The notes under the pieces: generated by a model
What the model was told of the DNA's origin: nothing
The model's input: the letters and a program-made list of their open reading frames with translations, nothing else
Databases searched by the model: none
Made by a program: the position numbers and the translations under genes
Part shown: positions 10,957 through 21,599 of the stretch, one piece after another
How the letters are laid out: each line of letters begins with the position of its first letter
Numbering within the stretch: position 1 is the first letter of the stretch
Source: Gnetum montanum
Taxonomy: Eukaryota > Streptophyta > Gnetopsida > Gnetales > Gnetaceae
NCBI GenBank assembly: GCA_015680685.1
Contig: MNCI01002996.1
Span: 53,751 to 117,750, forward strand
Direction: 5' to 3'
DNA: 64,000 bases

Positions 10957-11883
10957 TAGTGACGAATATTGTTTTAAATTGCTTTTTCCCTTAAGCACAT
11001 GCCTAGCACTTTTTACCTACAATGCTTTGTGCTTAACCATTTAACAAAGTTATTTGGAAAGGCAATACCAAATTTAAATGTCTATGTTCCATTTTCTAAG
11101 CTATGATATTTCCTTATATTGTCAACCTTCTTGTTAAGTACTTTGTAGTATCAATTAGGGAATAATTAAAGATAAGCATCACATATTTCTACAATTTCTT
11201 GTTTTTCAGTATTGCACTACAAATGACAAATTACAACTAAAAGCTTAAACAATCTATTTGATGTAACACTAAGGAAACTTGGTAACTTTATTGATGAAGT
11301 GTTTGCTATGCATGTTATGTATATTTCCTTTGTCTAATAGATCCTGTGGGTCTGAGTACATAGTAAAAAACTATTTCAATTTCAATTTCAGTATCAAGTT
11401 CAAGAACTTGTTAATTGTAGAATTAGTTACATTGTGGGTATAAACAACAAACTCACCAATAACCTCTACTTATAAAAATGCAATGTCATCCAAAGCTTAT
11501 TTTTAACTAGAATTCTTGGTGATATTGCTTTGTATATATTCTACTCTACTGCTAGTTATATATGAACTCAAGATACTAAATAACATTCCCATATGAAAAG
11601 ACCAATTGAGGCATCATTTTGCTTAAATTCTAGGAGTACATGTGGTTATAGTTTCAGCCACCTTCAAATAAACTATAAAATCAATCAATCATAAATCCAA
11701 GGTTACACTAACATTTTGTTAACTTCAATTTGTTTCATATTTTATTCTCTATGCAACTTCTTTTGTAAATGATCATAAAGGTTAGTTTAGAACACTATAA
11801 TGGAAAAAAAGTTTTGGGGAAATACAAATACATCAAACATGATATAACATCTACTATCATGGCCTCTCTACCACTTGTTAAAT

Positions 11884-12037
11884 AAGTTCAATTTCAAACA
11901 TTGTTATATGGGTGGGCTACTTGAATAAGACAAAATGCATCAACTGTTTAAAATACAAGCAAGTTCAATTTCAAACATTGTTACATGGGTCGGATACTTG
12001 GATAAGACAAAATGCATCAACTGTTTAAAATACAAGC
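11884..12037. repeat. Tandem duplication, 77 bp x 2
   Basis: Units 11884-11960 and 11961-12037 both start 'aagttcaatttcaaacattg' and end 'gtttaaaatacaagc', with only a handful of differences. This is a recent local duplication in non-coding DNA. Confidence 0.85.
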
Positions 12038-12132
12038 AATTAGGCTTAGGCAATGAATTTCCAACACATTTTGGCTTGACATAACTTAATGCTCACCTAA
12101 GGTGGAGTTTTGAGAGAATTAATAAATGAGTG

Positions 12133-12217
12133 AAAACCTAACCTTTTTTCAAGTGGCTACATCCAAGCTTGAACCTTTGGAACCTTTTTTTGGGTGGCCA
12201 CATCCAAGCTTGAACCT
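12133..12217. repeat. Short tandem duplication
   Basis: 'ccttttttcaagtggctaca' plus 'tccaagcttgaacc' is followed at once by 'cctttttttgggtggccaca' plus 'tccaagcttgaacc'. The period is about 46 bp, in non-coding DNA. Confidence 0.6.
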
Positions 12218-13772
12218 AACTCTTACACCTGGAGAAACATGCCCAAATTCACAACACACTAAATTAAAAAAAGTTGCATGGGTAGTATAAAACAAAAATT
12301 TATTATTAAAAAAAAAAAGCCAAATGATTGAAGAGATTTTCCTTTCACCTCACACAATACGAGGGTGCAATGGTTTTCACTTAACCACTACATGTACATC
12401 AATCTTTCATAAAATTTCCTTGAGCTTGTACTCATAACAATAATAGAGATCAACAAATTGTAGGTTTCACCATGTAGTGCAAAGAACTATTTTTGTTTAC
12501 AATTATTAGAAGGGCTTTTTGGTATTCAAATCCTCAATATCCTATGTGCTCTCTACATTTTCAAAAGTAAACTCCAAGCACATGTCCTTTCTACATTTCC
12601 AAGTGTATAAAAAAAACACAGGCTCCAAGCAAATCACTTCTTAACTAAAGGTGGTGTAAAAAAACATAATTTATTGATGAATTGAAGATTGTCTTCCTTT
12701 GAAATAAGGTCCAGAAAAATTTTAGGATCCTTATGAGTTCCATGTTATCTTAGCTATGTCACCAAAGCATAATTTGGCCTCATTCCTTTTGAAGCTACCC
12801 CGTCACAAAAAACTTCCATATCAAAAGTATATTCATGCTGAATCTACCCTGTCCATAAAATTCCCATCTCATAAGATTTAATCATTGGAATGTCATAACA
12901 GACCTTTAATCATTGCAATTTGATGGCAGCACTAGAAAAACATTGTACACTCACATAACACTTGGAAAAAATACTTGAAGATCGACATTTTGTAAAGATT
13001 TTTTTTGTCGGCCACAACATTAGCAGCGTGCCGAAATATACTATTTTTCTATGTTCAGGTATAAGTGTCTAAACCATCCTCCCTGAAACTTGAAAGCTAA
13101 ATCAAATCTCATTACTAGCAGACCGTCACAGTTGAAACACAACTATCCTGAAACGCACGAAATTTGCGTACAGCAGCATATCCACCTGGCTGCCCGAATT
13201 ACATGAGATAAACATTATTTTTTTGTTATAATATTAAAGAAACTTCTTAACAACGAAAGAAGCCTCGGAGAACTAAACCAAAGGAAGAACGTCGGTGCAC
13301 CAGAAACAAGCAGGCAAAATGTTGTAAACCAGAGCAGGCAAAATGTTGTAACCCAGAACAAACAAAATCAAGACTACATTTCCCAATTTGAAACTTTTTG
13401 GTGTAGAACAACAATACCAAGCATATCCACCAGCTAATTCCACCATAAAATTTATAAATACTGATGTTCAGCAAATCGTTGGAAACAAAAACTGCAAACC
13501 AAGGCCGTACTACTACCATAGAATTACCAGCCAGTATTAAAATGTTCAATTAAGATTCAAGCTGCACTACTACCATAGAAATCAACACTCCGAAAATAAA
13601 CTATTATTCAATTAAAACCACGCATAACGTATTCGTAGCTCAATAAAGGAAACACCCATGAAAGTTAATTGTTCTTTCACAATCAGGAAAGTAGAATAAA
13701 AAACAGAATCCGTTCAACATAATAACCTATAGCCAGGATAATATCCATAATATTCCAGGTAGCCAGGATAAG

Positions 13773-15089
13773 CTATTCATCTTCGGATTCAGATTCAGCA
13801 CTTTTAAGCCATTCAACAAACGGTTTGGCATTCTTCCAAACAGCAGAGTTCCTGTCCTCGTACTTGTCATACCACTGAATGATGATTTCCTCTTCCAGTA
13901 TCTCAGCATCATACAGAACCTTCAAAACAACTGCCACCTCCTTTAGAGCATCTGCACTAGAGTTCCTGCAAAATGCATCAAAGGAATCAAGCAAATCATA
14001 CTGAGAAGATTCATCTTTAACTGCTCTTTTCAGGAAATCCTTCCTTTTCAAAACATCCTTCGAAAAGCCTTTCCCAGCGCCCTTGAAAAGAGATTCAAAC
14101 AATGCCTGCATTACTTGTTTGGAATTACCAGTCAGAGACGCCATAAATTGAGGCAACTCGTTTGAAGATTTCCCTTCTTTCAAAAACTCGTCAAAACGAC
14201 TTAAGAGCTGATCTTGCACGCTAAGCTCCTCATTTTCCGCATCCTCCTTGGAAACATTACCATTTTCGTTGGTAGGCTTACCTTTTCCAGAGTTCTTTCT
14301 CTGCAGTTTCTTATCCTCATCAATAATATTTAACATAACCATTTCACTTGTAGCTTGCGTAAGCTGTTCCATAATCCTCTGTTTTGCAGCTTCTGCAGAG
14401 GTGTCGGTCTGCCATTGCACTCCGTCATCGTCGTCAGCATTTTCTTCTTCACTTGCTTGGCTAACATTACCATTGGGAGAATGGTGATCCTCATCATCAG
14501 ATGACTTCTTCTTTGCAGTCTGGTATTTCTTCTTCTTGGCATCCTTCTTTGCTTTCTTCTGCTCCTCGTCCAAGGCTTCTCCCTGTTTAATGCGCTCTTT
14601 CTCAGCCCTTCTCATAGCCTTCTTATCCTTTCCTCCCTTCTTCTGCTCTGGTGGGTTTTTCAGGATAAACGTGGTCAATTTATCCCTCATATCAACCTCA
14701 GACACAAAACCACAAGCCTGACATCTGAGAGATATCAGTCCTGATTTTGATATCAGGATCTCAGTTTCAGGATTTTTACACCCATAGCATTGAACATATT
14801 TCTTAATAAAATTCTCAAGCAGACCAACCATTTTGGCATTTTCGTGAGAACCATTCACTGTTGAGGTTCCTGTTTTCTCATCAAACTTCGACTGCGCACC
14901 CAGCTCGCATCCAAAGTACTTGGTAGTATATGATGCAGGCCTGCCAAGAGCCTTCGCCACATCTACCATATTCACAATGTTAGTCTTGATACCATTACCG
15001 CGGCCTTCAATTTTAGTGATCAGTTTGGGCATCTTGTAGCGGTAGAAGGCGTCATCTTGGTTACTTGCACCGATGTTTTGAAGCGCCAT
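13773..15089 (-). CDS. eIF5: Eukaryotic translation initiation factor 5
   Basis: One uninterrupted frame of 438 aa. eIF5 is the GTPase-activating protein for eIF2 in the 43S/48S complex and also bridges eIF2-beta, eIF1 and eIF3. The N-terminal domain has FYRYKMP with the arginine corresponding to the GAP finger (R17), then a zinc ribbon with C101, C104, C123 and C126. A lysine-rich, acidic linker covers about 150-260. The C-terminal W2 (HEAT) domain covers about 290-438, with EEEIIIQWYDKYE and a terminal aromatic/acidic stretch (FVEWLK...SESEDE). Length and domains fit intact plant eIF5, which commonly has no intron in its coding part. The start at 15089 is supported by the conserved N-terminus following at once. 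The gene is convergent with the kinesin gene. Confidence 0.97.
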   Translation of the reverse strand: MALQNIGASNQDDAFYRYKMPKLITKIEGRGNGIKTNIVNMVDVAKALGRPASYTTKYFGCELGAQSKFDEKTGTSTVNGSHENAKMVGLLENFIKKYVQCYGCKNPETEILISKSGLISLRCQACGFVSEVDMRDKLTTFILKNPPEQKKGGKDKKAMRRAEKERIKQGEALDEEQKKAKKDAKKKKYQTAKKKSSDDEDHHSPNGNVSQASEEENADDDDGVQWQTDTSAEAAKQRIMEQLTQATSEMVMLNIIDEDKKLQRKNSGKGKPTNENGNVSKEDAENEELSVQDQLLSRFDEFLKEGKSSNELPQFMASLTGNSKQVMQALFESLFKGAGKGFSKDVLKRKDFLKRAVKDESSQYDLLDSFDAFCRNSSADALKEVAVVLKVLYDAEILEEEIIIQWYDKYEDRNSAVWKNAKPFVEWLKSAESESEDE

Positions 15090-15403
15090 CTTGAATCACT
15101 AGGTTAGGACTGGACTTTGACTGAGCAGAATTGCAGGAATTGGTCCAGATCAAAGCTGCTAACGGGAAAAAGACCGCCTTCAGAGAAAGGATAATGAAGC
15201 CAAGTCAAAAGATAGAAGCAATTCTGCTGCTCCTTGTGTCTGACTCTTGTTGTCGGAGAATACTTCCCCAACAATCCAACATTACCGATACAAGATCCAA
15301 TCTTTTCAGACATAAAAAACTTCAAAACGTTTGAGCGCTCCACTTTGAATTCTTCAACCTTTGCAGCGATTCAACTAAAGATTTCTATCGAATCTAGAAG
15401 CAC

Positions 15404-15884
15404 CTACAAGAATAAAATAACATAACAAGATGAAGAATCACAGGAATGAAAAACTAAACCCGAATTCATCAAATCAAATCAATCAGACACAGAAATAAAC
15501 CTGGTCAAGAAAACAAGATGCAATATGCATCCAATTAAATTAAAAACCTGATAACGTTTTTGCCCAAAGAAAAGAATTATTGCCTATACAGAGAGAACCG
15601 TGGAGGAATCCGAAAATCAACAGAATCACAAAACCCTAACCCTAATGGAAAAGGGGGATTTGATCGACAAAGAACGAATCGCCCGTAGAAGAAAATCAAC
15701 GAATCATCAAATTCCCGCAAATAAAACAACGTCAACACAACAAATCGAAACTCTCAACGGCAGACAGCCCGAAGAAACAAAAACCAGAAGCAAACCCCTG
15801 GATCCAACAAGACAAAAGAAACAAATACCAAAAAAATAACAAAACAATCGAAAGCTCTGCAATTCTGAAAGAACAAAATCGCAC
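15404..15884 (-). other. Predicted 5'-UTR intron of eIF5
   Basis: On the minus strand the donor reads tagcag|gtgcga (border 15885/15884) and the acceptor reads attcttgtag|gtgctt (border 15404/15403), with a T-rich stretch before it. It lies between the TATA candidate at 16015-16022 and the ATG at 15089. Open frames on the plus strand here (for example 15600-15839) have no recognisable product and are treated as chance. Confidence 0.6.
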
Positions 15885-16014
15885 CTGCTAGACGAAATGA
15901 AAGATGAATCGCGCGATGGATGATTGATCGCCAGCGAAAGAAAGAACAGAAAACCAGCGCAGCTCAAAAACCTAACAAGGCAAAGGCGAATGAGAAGAGA
16001 AGGCGATGTGACGG

Positions 16015-16022
16015 AATTTATA
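16015..16022 (-). promoter_or_regulatory. TATA box candidate for eIF5
   Basis: The minus strand reads 'cattctataaattccgtc', with TATAAATT at 16022-16015. A start site about 30 bases downstream (near 15985) would place the first non-coding exon just upstream of the predicted 5'-UTR intron. Confidence 0.55.
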
Positions 16023-16769
16023 GAATGATCTCCTCGCAAAAAAGCAAACGCAGTGACCGCCTTAATGGGATGAGGAGGGCTGGACTTGGGGTTTCTGAAA
16101 TATAATATTTATTTAACGATTGAAAATAGAAAAAGACAATGCCGATTTTTTATCGGTTGCGTGCCCTGTGCATATATGCGTTGGCGCTCATTACTTTTTT
16201 CGATTCCTTTTTGGTTTTTGCCGCTTGTTTTTATTTCTCTTTTCTTTGATTTTTGCCCTTTTCCTTTCAGGGTAATTGGGGTTTTATTTTCAGTTGGGTG
16301 CAGCGCCTTTTGGTTTCACCTTGTCATATGAAACAATTTGAATCTACCAAAACTGATATTGGACCCTAAACTTTTGAAAAACACGACAAAGCCGGGACTA
16401 CCGCCCAAACTCAGAAAATTGAAATTGTACTGGGACACGTAAAAGATGCATTGCCATGTAGGAAAAAAAAGGGATGTGAAACTTCAGGAATTTTTCTTCT
16501 TTCATTCCTTATGTAAACTTAATAAAAGCGTTGTATCCATGTCAAAATTTCAACTTCTGAGGGGTTAAAATTTTAAACTGCGTCCATGGTAGGGACTCTG
16601 GATAATCTGAAATAAATATAAGTATGAGGCTTCAAGTTCAAGTGATACTTTAAGTATTTTTATGCTACACATATACCTAATCTTTCCTAACATATTGTGT
16701 TGGTTATATAGGGCGGTATTTTAAAAATGAAAATTTAGAGTGCAATAGCAAAGAAGCATTGTATGGAGG

Positions 16770-16960
16770 AAGCATTGTATGGAGGAGAAACTCCAAAATA
16801 ACAAAAATAAAAGGCCCAATGGTTTTGGGGATATCTTTTCAGGTTTTCATCTTTACAACCAATCTTGAAAAACCTCTTCTCTCACGTAGAAAAAGGATTA
16901 AACCTTGCCCTTGTTCTAAAGTGCCTAAATGGGTTTTAAATGTTTTCTCTTAATAAAATA
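16770..16960 (-). repeat. Dispersed repeat, unclassified (copy 2, inverted)
   Basis: Its reverse complement contains 'gaacaagggcaaggtttaat', 'agattggttgtaaagatgaa' and 'tatccccaaaaccattgg', which match 3030-3230 in order. Confidence 0.5.
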
Positions 16961-17099
16961 AAAAAATGAAAAGAGAGAAACAATAAGAAATTCAATTGAA
17001 GCATCTACTACTAAATGATGTCACCTTAAACTAATAAGGGAAGAAAATTAGCTAGAGAATCTCTTTGAAAAACCACATTACATGGAAACTTCCAAATGG

Positions 17100-17196
17100 G
17101 AGTGTCACCAAATATAACTTCATCAAATCTTTGAAGCATAAATTTTTGAAGTTAAGGAGTGTCACCAAATATAACTTCATCAAATCTTGATTGAAA
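17100..17196. repeat. Partial tandem duplication, period 57 bp
   Basis: 'gagtgtcaccaaatataact' followed by 'tcatcaaatctt' occurs at about 17101 and again at 17158. Confidence 0.7.
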
Positions 17197-17390
17197 CCTA
17201 TGTAAATACCTACTACACCAAGTCTATGAACTATGAGCAAGGGGATAAGTGAAAAACAATAGATAATTGAATCTTTCATGTTGCAAACAAAACATCTTAG
17301 GTCATGAACACCCTAATAAAAGCATTGAATACTAATAGGTAAATCTTGATTAATTAAAGATCTCATAAAATAATAATAAGGTATTGGAAC

Positions 17391-17525
17391 CCAAAATAAT
17401 TAAAACATACAGACACCCCAAGATTTATAGAAGTTTATAACTCAGTGCTACCTAGTAGAATCAAAGTTGTGACTTGGGGTTACCAGGCCAAAACTCATAC
17501 CACTAGGTTAACACCTTGTTGTTAA
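17391..17525 (-). repeat. tRNA-derived SINE-like copy
   Basis: On the minus strand 'taacctagtggtatgagttt' resembles an A box region. It is followed by 'ctggtaaccccaagtcacaa' and 'ctttgattc' (B box-like), then a body of about 90 bases that recurs at 2323-2425. The head resembles elongator tRNA-derived SINE heads; the family is not identified. Confidence 0.45.
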
Positions 17526-17552
17526 AATATGTTATATTCAAATTATGGTCTC

Positions 17553-18404
17553 TAGTAATTGGTGTTACTCCATGATGAATTGTTTTCTGCCTAGGCCTTG
17601 ATATCCAATCACATGTTATGTTATCGAATATTCGATATAGGAAGATGTGTGCCTAGCTATAAATATAACACTTGGGCTCACAATTCATCCATTCTATTCC
17701 CTAGTCATAGTGAAGCTCTTGCAGTTTGTTTTCTCCACAATTACAATATTTTCTAAGTGCCCATAGTAGGAGTCAAGGAAGTGTACGGATCTTTATTCAA
17801 GCACTAATGTACCTAAGCATGACAATGTGAAACAGTAATAAAGACGAGCTTTTTTTATCAAACCTTGCAACACTTGGAATAGATTAATGTTTTCTTTACG
17901 CATTTAATATTCATGCAATTTACTTTAATGTTTATAAGTAATTAATTAATATCAATTAAATAGCAAACACAAGTACAATCACTTTGAGCATACGTTTAAT
18001 GCTTGGTAACCCTAGTAGCACTTAATGCTTAGTAACCCAATGGCGCTATAATGTGTTCAAGATGTGTACATAAAGTGGGAGCAGATGCCTATGTTAGGAT
18101 TAGTTAAGTGTTAGTTAGTTACTAGATTAATTAGATTAATTGCACATTAAATTTACTTTGTTTCCAGCACTTACGTGATTATACCATAAAAGACAAAATG
18201 ATAAAAAATCATATGCCTAAGTTACACTTAACCATACACTTTTACTTCACAAGTGGAACCAAGAAGACAACGATTGCAACGGTTAGATTCACTTCCTAGA
18301 ACCCAATGTACTTAGAGAGCTAAAGTCTACGGAATTCAACCAAATTGCTTAGTGAATGCTAGTGATTTGTATGGTTGGGAGTAGGGTATACTTGCTACTC
18401 ATCA
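17553..18404 (+). repeat. 5' LTR of P1
   Basis: It starts 'tgatgaattgttttctgcc' and ends 'gctactcatca', 852 bp. TATAAATA lies at 17658-17665, the 'aataaagacgag' segment at about 17840, and the 'cttggtaaccc' motifs typical of the family follow. Confidence 0.85.
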
Positions 18405-18425
18405 TTGGCACCGTTGCCAAGGCCA
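18405..18425 (+). other. Primer-binding site of P1 (tRNA-Asp type)
   Basis: 'ttggcaccgttgccaagg' directly follows the LTR. The canonical complement of the plant tRNA-Asp 3' end is TGGCGCCGTTGCCGGGG, so the site fits with a few mutations. This primer is typical of Athila elements. Confidence 0.8.
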
Positions 18426-18616
18426 AGCCATAGAGGACATGACCATGATTGAGGTAACCGATGGGATAGAGATGATCGTAGGGTTTGCTAGATTGATTAA
18501 GACTAGGGGCTTTGGCAATCAAGGGAGGTTTGCCATCACAAAAGAAGGGACAACATAGGACATCATGGCCATCACAAAGTCTATGACCATGACGAGCCTT
18601 TGCTTGCAATGAGAAA

Positions 18617-19645
18617 TGATGAATCATCAGTTGGCTAGGATATTTGACAAAAAGTCAATTTTTGGTCGGCACCAATATCTTAGCCTCGATATCTTAGCTC
18701 TAATATCTTGGCCCCCAATATCTTAACCTCGATATCTTGGCCTTGATATCTTAGCTCCAATATCTTACCCTTGATATCTTGGCTTTGTCAACTAGACCTT
18801 GTCGAATAGGCCTTGTCGAGGTAGCTCCACAATAAAGTCTATAAATGTGCATGCTCCCACCATGTATTAGCATTCTTTGGTCAATAGAGTAGCCAAACTC
18901 TTGCAGTTTTATTCCATAGTTTTAGAGAATAGTTAGTGAGTGCCCACAATGTGGATCTAAGTCAGTTGTACAATGTCTTATTCAAGTGGCAATGTACCTA
19001 GACACATTCCATGAACAGCAATAAGATCAAGATTGATTCTAATTGATTGCAACACTTTGACTTAGATTAAATTTACTTTCCATGTAATTTANCATTGCAA
19101 CACTTTGACTTAGATTAAATTTACTTTCCATGTAATTTACATTTCATGTACTTAGTTAATATTTATGTTTCCATGCATATTAATGAATTGGTGGAATGAG
19201 CGTGACCAGTTTCGAGTGTAAACACATATTCGCTTGGTAATCCCAACAGCATTATTGCTTGGTTCACCTAGTAGCATAGCATTTGGTAATTCTAGTAGTG
19301 GATACGTGGGTTTAGGACGTGTATGGCAAGTTGGGAATGGACACTCATCACCCGTAGGCTAGTTTAGACTTTACTTTTCATTATTAATTAGTTTAAACAA
19401 ATGATTTCTTTATTATCGTTAGGGGTAGCATAAGGCCGAAACAACATCAAGAATCATATGTCTTACTCTAGACTAAGTCATATGTGACAAAGCTACCACT
19501 AGTCCAAGTGGGAAGATAGCGAACTGCAATCTAGGCATAACAATCTAGATGCCACAATTAGTCCCATCCACAAAATTCAACTGGATTGTGCATGAATGCT
19601 TGTGATTCATATGGTTGGGCATAGGAGGTACCTTGCTACTCATCA
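18617..19645 (+). repeat. 5' LTR of C
   Basis: 1029 bp, from 'tgatgaatcatcagttgg' to 'gctactcatca'. It holds about eight 'gatatcttrgc'-type units at 18669-18785 and TATAAAT at 18840-18846. An apparent 46-bp duplication around an N (19092) makes it longer than its partner and may be an assembly artefact. Confidence 0.9.
19046..19140. other. N flanked by a 46-bp duplication, probable assembly join
   Basis: The block starting 'attgcaacactttgacttag' occurs at 19046-19091, then N at 19092, then again at 19094-19139. The partner LTR (24725-25639) has it once. Confidence 0.75.
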
Positions 19646-20339
19646 TTAGCACTGTTGCCAGAGATGGTGCTAATTATCTAGATTAGTTATATCATACACG
19701 ATCACTGTAAATGCATTAATGAACTATCTTTGAAAAAATACTAAGCCATACACATCATACACCAACAATAATGTCTCTTCCACAAGGAAGTGAAAATGCA
19801 TCGTATGAAGAGAACATTCATTAGAGAACCAATGAGATATATATTGAAGAAAGTTGGAGTGACCAAACTCATGTAGGGGTTTCATATGTTCATGATCATC
19901 CTAACTACGCTCAAGGACTACATTCACCTAAGGCAGATAATCCTAGAGAAGATGAAGTAAGTCCTAGACTAGGGGACGCCTCAAGGCCTAGGACCTCCTC
20001 AAAACCTGAAAAAGATAAATTAAGGGACTATGGGGAATACCATCAAAGCCATGGCAATCCTCCCAATTCCTAATCTTCCTCTTCCTTTTCAACATCTAGT
20101 TCTAATAAAGATGAATGTATGTATAGAGACAAAGCTCCACTATGGGGTCGAGATAAGGGTAGAAATCAAAACTGTGGGAAAAATCAAAGACCTCAACATG
20201 AACATAGTCGAAACTCTCACAATTGGGCAAATAGAAATAGCAATTTTCACCATGCCATGTCTGATGATGATGAACCCTTGTTGGCCACTAAGAGCATGAT
20301 GCAAATCATATAGGTAGTTAAGATACCCATAGGCATTAT

Positions 20340-21320
20340 AGGAAAAGTTGTAATAATAGGCTTGATGTGAATAATATCCCCAAATTTTTGGGAGGCTATT
20401 ATTCTAATCCACATCATCACTTACAAGCCTTCCATGATGCCTATGCCTTGCAAAATATCAAAAATAAGTGGCAAAAGCTTAAGCTCTTCCCCAGGACACT
20501 AACAGATGAGGTTGAAAGTTGGTATAGATCGTTGAAACCATGTTTCATCCACTAGTGGTTCACAATGGTAGAACTTTTCAATGAAAAATACCAAACCTAT
20601 GCAAGAGCATCCAACCTAAGAAACCAAATCCAAGGGTGGAAGTAAGAAAATCATGAACCCTTGGATGTGGCCTTGGATAGATACTGTTCACTACTACATA
20701 GATGTCCTGACCATGATTTCTCTAAAAAAGAGCAACTTTTCCATGTCATAGATGGACTTCATAATGAAATGAGGGAGACCCTTGGGATGTATGCTCAAGG
20801 TCGATTATACAAACTAAAAGCCCACAAGACACAAAGGCTAATCAAGCAGGTGGAAAAAGAAGAAGAAGAGCTATGTAAATGAGAGAATATTATGAAATAT
20901 CATTGAGACCAAACTCATCAAAAGAAGAGGGTCCATATCTATGATGAGGAAAAAGAGGTAGCTCTCGATGAGGTGATTTCACAACAAACATTGCCACTGC
21001 AACAATCTCTTCATGGACTCCAGGCAAGGCTAGATAGGATGTCAGAGTGGATAAATGAAAAAGCTACAACTTTTGTAGAAACTGTAGAGGAGAAGGTGCC
21101 ACAAAATGAATTAGGCAATCACAAAAAACAAAGGAAGAAGAACTAAGAAATAGCTAGGAACACTTATTGGCAAATAGAGAAAATCTGTAGAAGAAGAGGC
21201 TATAGACTTAACCACATAAGAAGATGATGGATGTGACATCTACCTATATGACCATCCAAAGGGCTATTGCCCAATCATGTTACATCTACACGAGTATTGG
21301 GCTTTTGCATTGAATCCCAA
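20340..21320 (+). pseudogene. gag of element C (broken)
   Basis: Fragments of an Athila-type Gag. From about 20367 the frame has NIPKFLGGYYSNPHHHLQAF, then AYALQNIKNKW and VESWYRSLKP, the core of the plant retrotransposon gag domain. A second open part at 20661-20882 (YCSLLHRCPDHDFSKKEQL) is followed by a Glu-rich stretch. Near 21240 the YDHPKGYC motif recurs in the Gag C-termini of P1 and A, and a Tyr/Gln/Pro-rich tail follows. Stops interrupt the frame at several points. Gag forms the virus-like particle. Confidence 0.8.
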
Positions 21321-21599
21321 GTTTGTACAAAAGTAAATGCCCAAGAAATTACCTTTCTCACAAGATAATTATAGACAGTCCTACGAGCACCCGTACTATC
21401 CTAGTGAGACTTCTTACCAGCCTCAACACTATCATCAAATGCAGTGGAAAAACCCATAGTCATGGGAGAGGCCATCATCTAACCAGCACTACCTTTACTA
21501 CCAGCCAAACCCATATGGATATTATGTTCAACAACCTATTTCCCTAACTAGTTCTACCTCCTCTACTCCAAATCCCTACTACCACTCCCCCAAATATCA

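Larger units (their letters stand above)
9908..13772. other. Intergenic region between convergent genes
   Basis: It holds the kinesin 3' UTR, with candidate AATAAA signals near 10190 and at 10259-10264, and the eIF5 3' UTR at its right end. It contains several small diverged tandem duplications and one SINE/LINE-type tail, listed separately. The rest is AT-rich with no supported gene. Confidence 0.6.
16100..17552. other. Intergenic region with repeat relics
   Basis: No supported gene. It contains the second copy of a dispersed repeat (16770-16960), a 57-bp period duplication (17100-17190) and a SINE-like copy (17391-17525). Its right end is the insertion point of P1; the five bases before the LTR are CTCCA (17548-17552). 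Confidence 0.6.

Noticed and set aside
13247-13549. 100-codon frame on the minus strand
   Set aside because: It lies downstream of eIF5 in non-coding DNA; a short internal duplication gives a repeated Cys-Ser-Gly-Leu-Gln stretch; no family resemblance.
15707-16039. 110-codon frame on the minus strand upstream of eIF5, and plus-strand frames over the same bases
   Set aside because: It lies across the predicted first non-coding exon and 5'-UTR intron of eIF5; the composition is Leu/Ser/Phe-rich with no domain.
16086-16331. Plus-strand 81-codon frame rich in Phe/Leu upstream of eIF5
   Set aside because: Low-complexity composition, no start context or domain; falls in the intergenic region just behind the eIF5 promoter.
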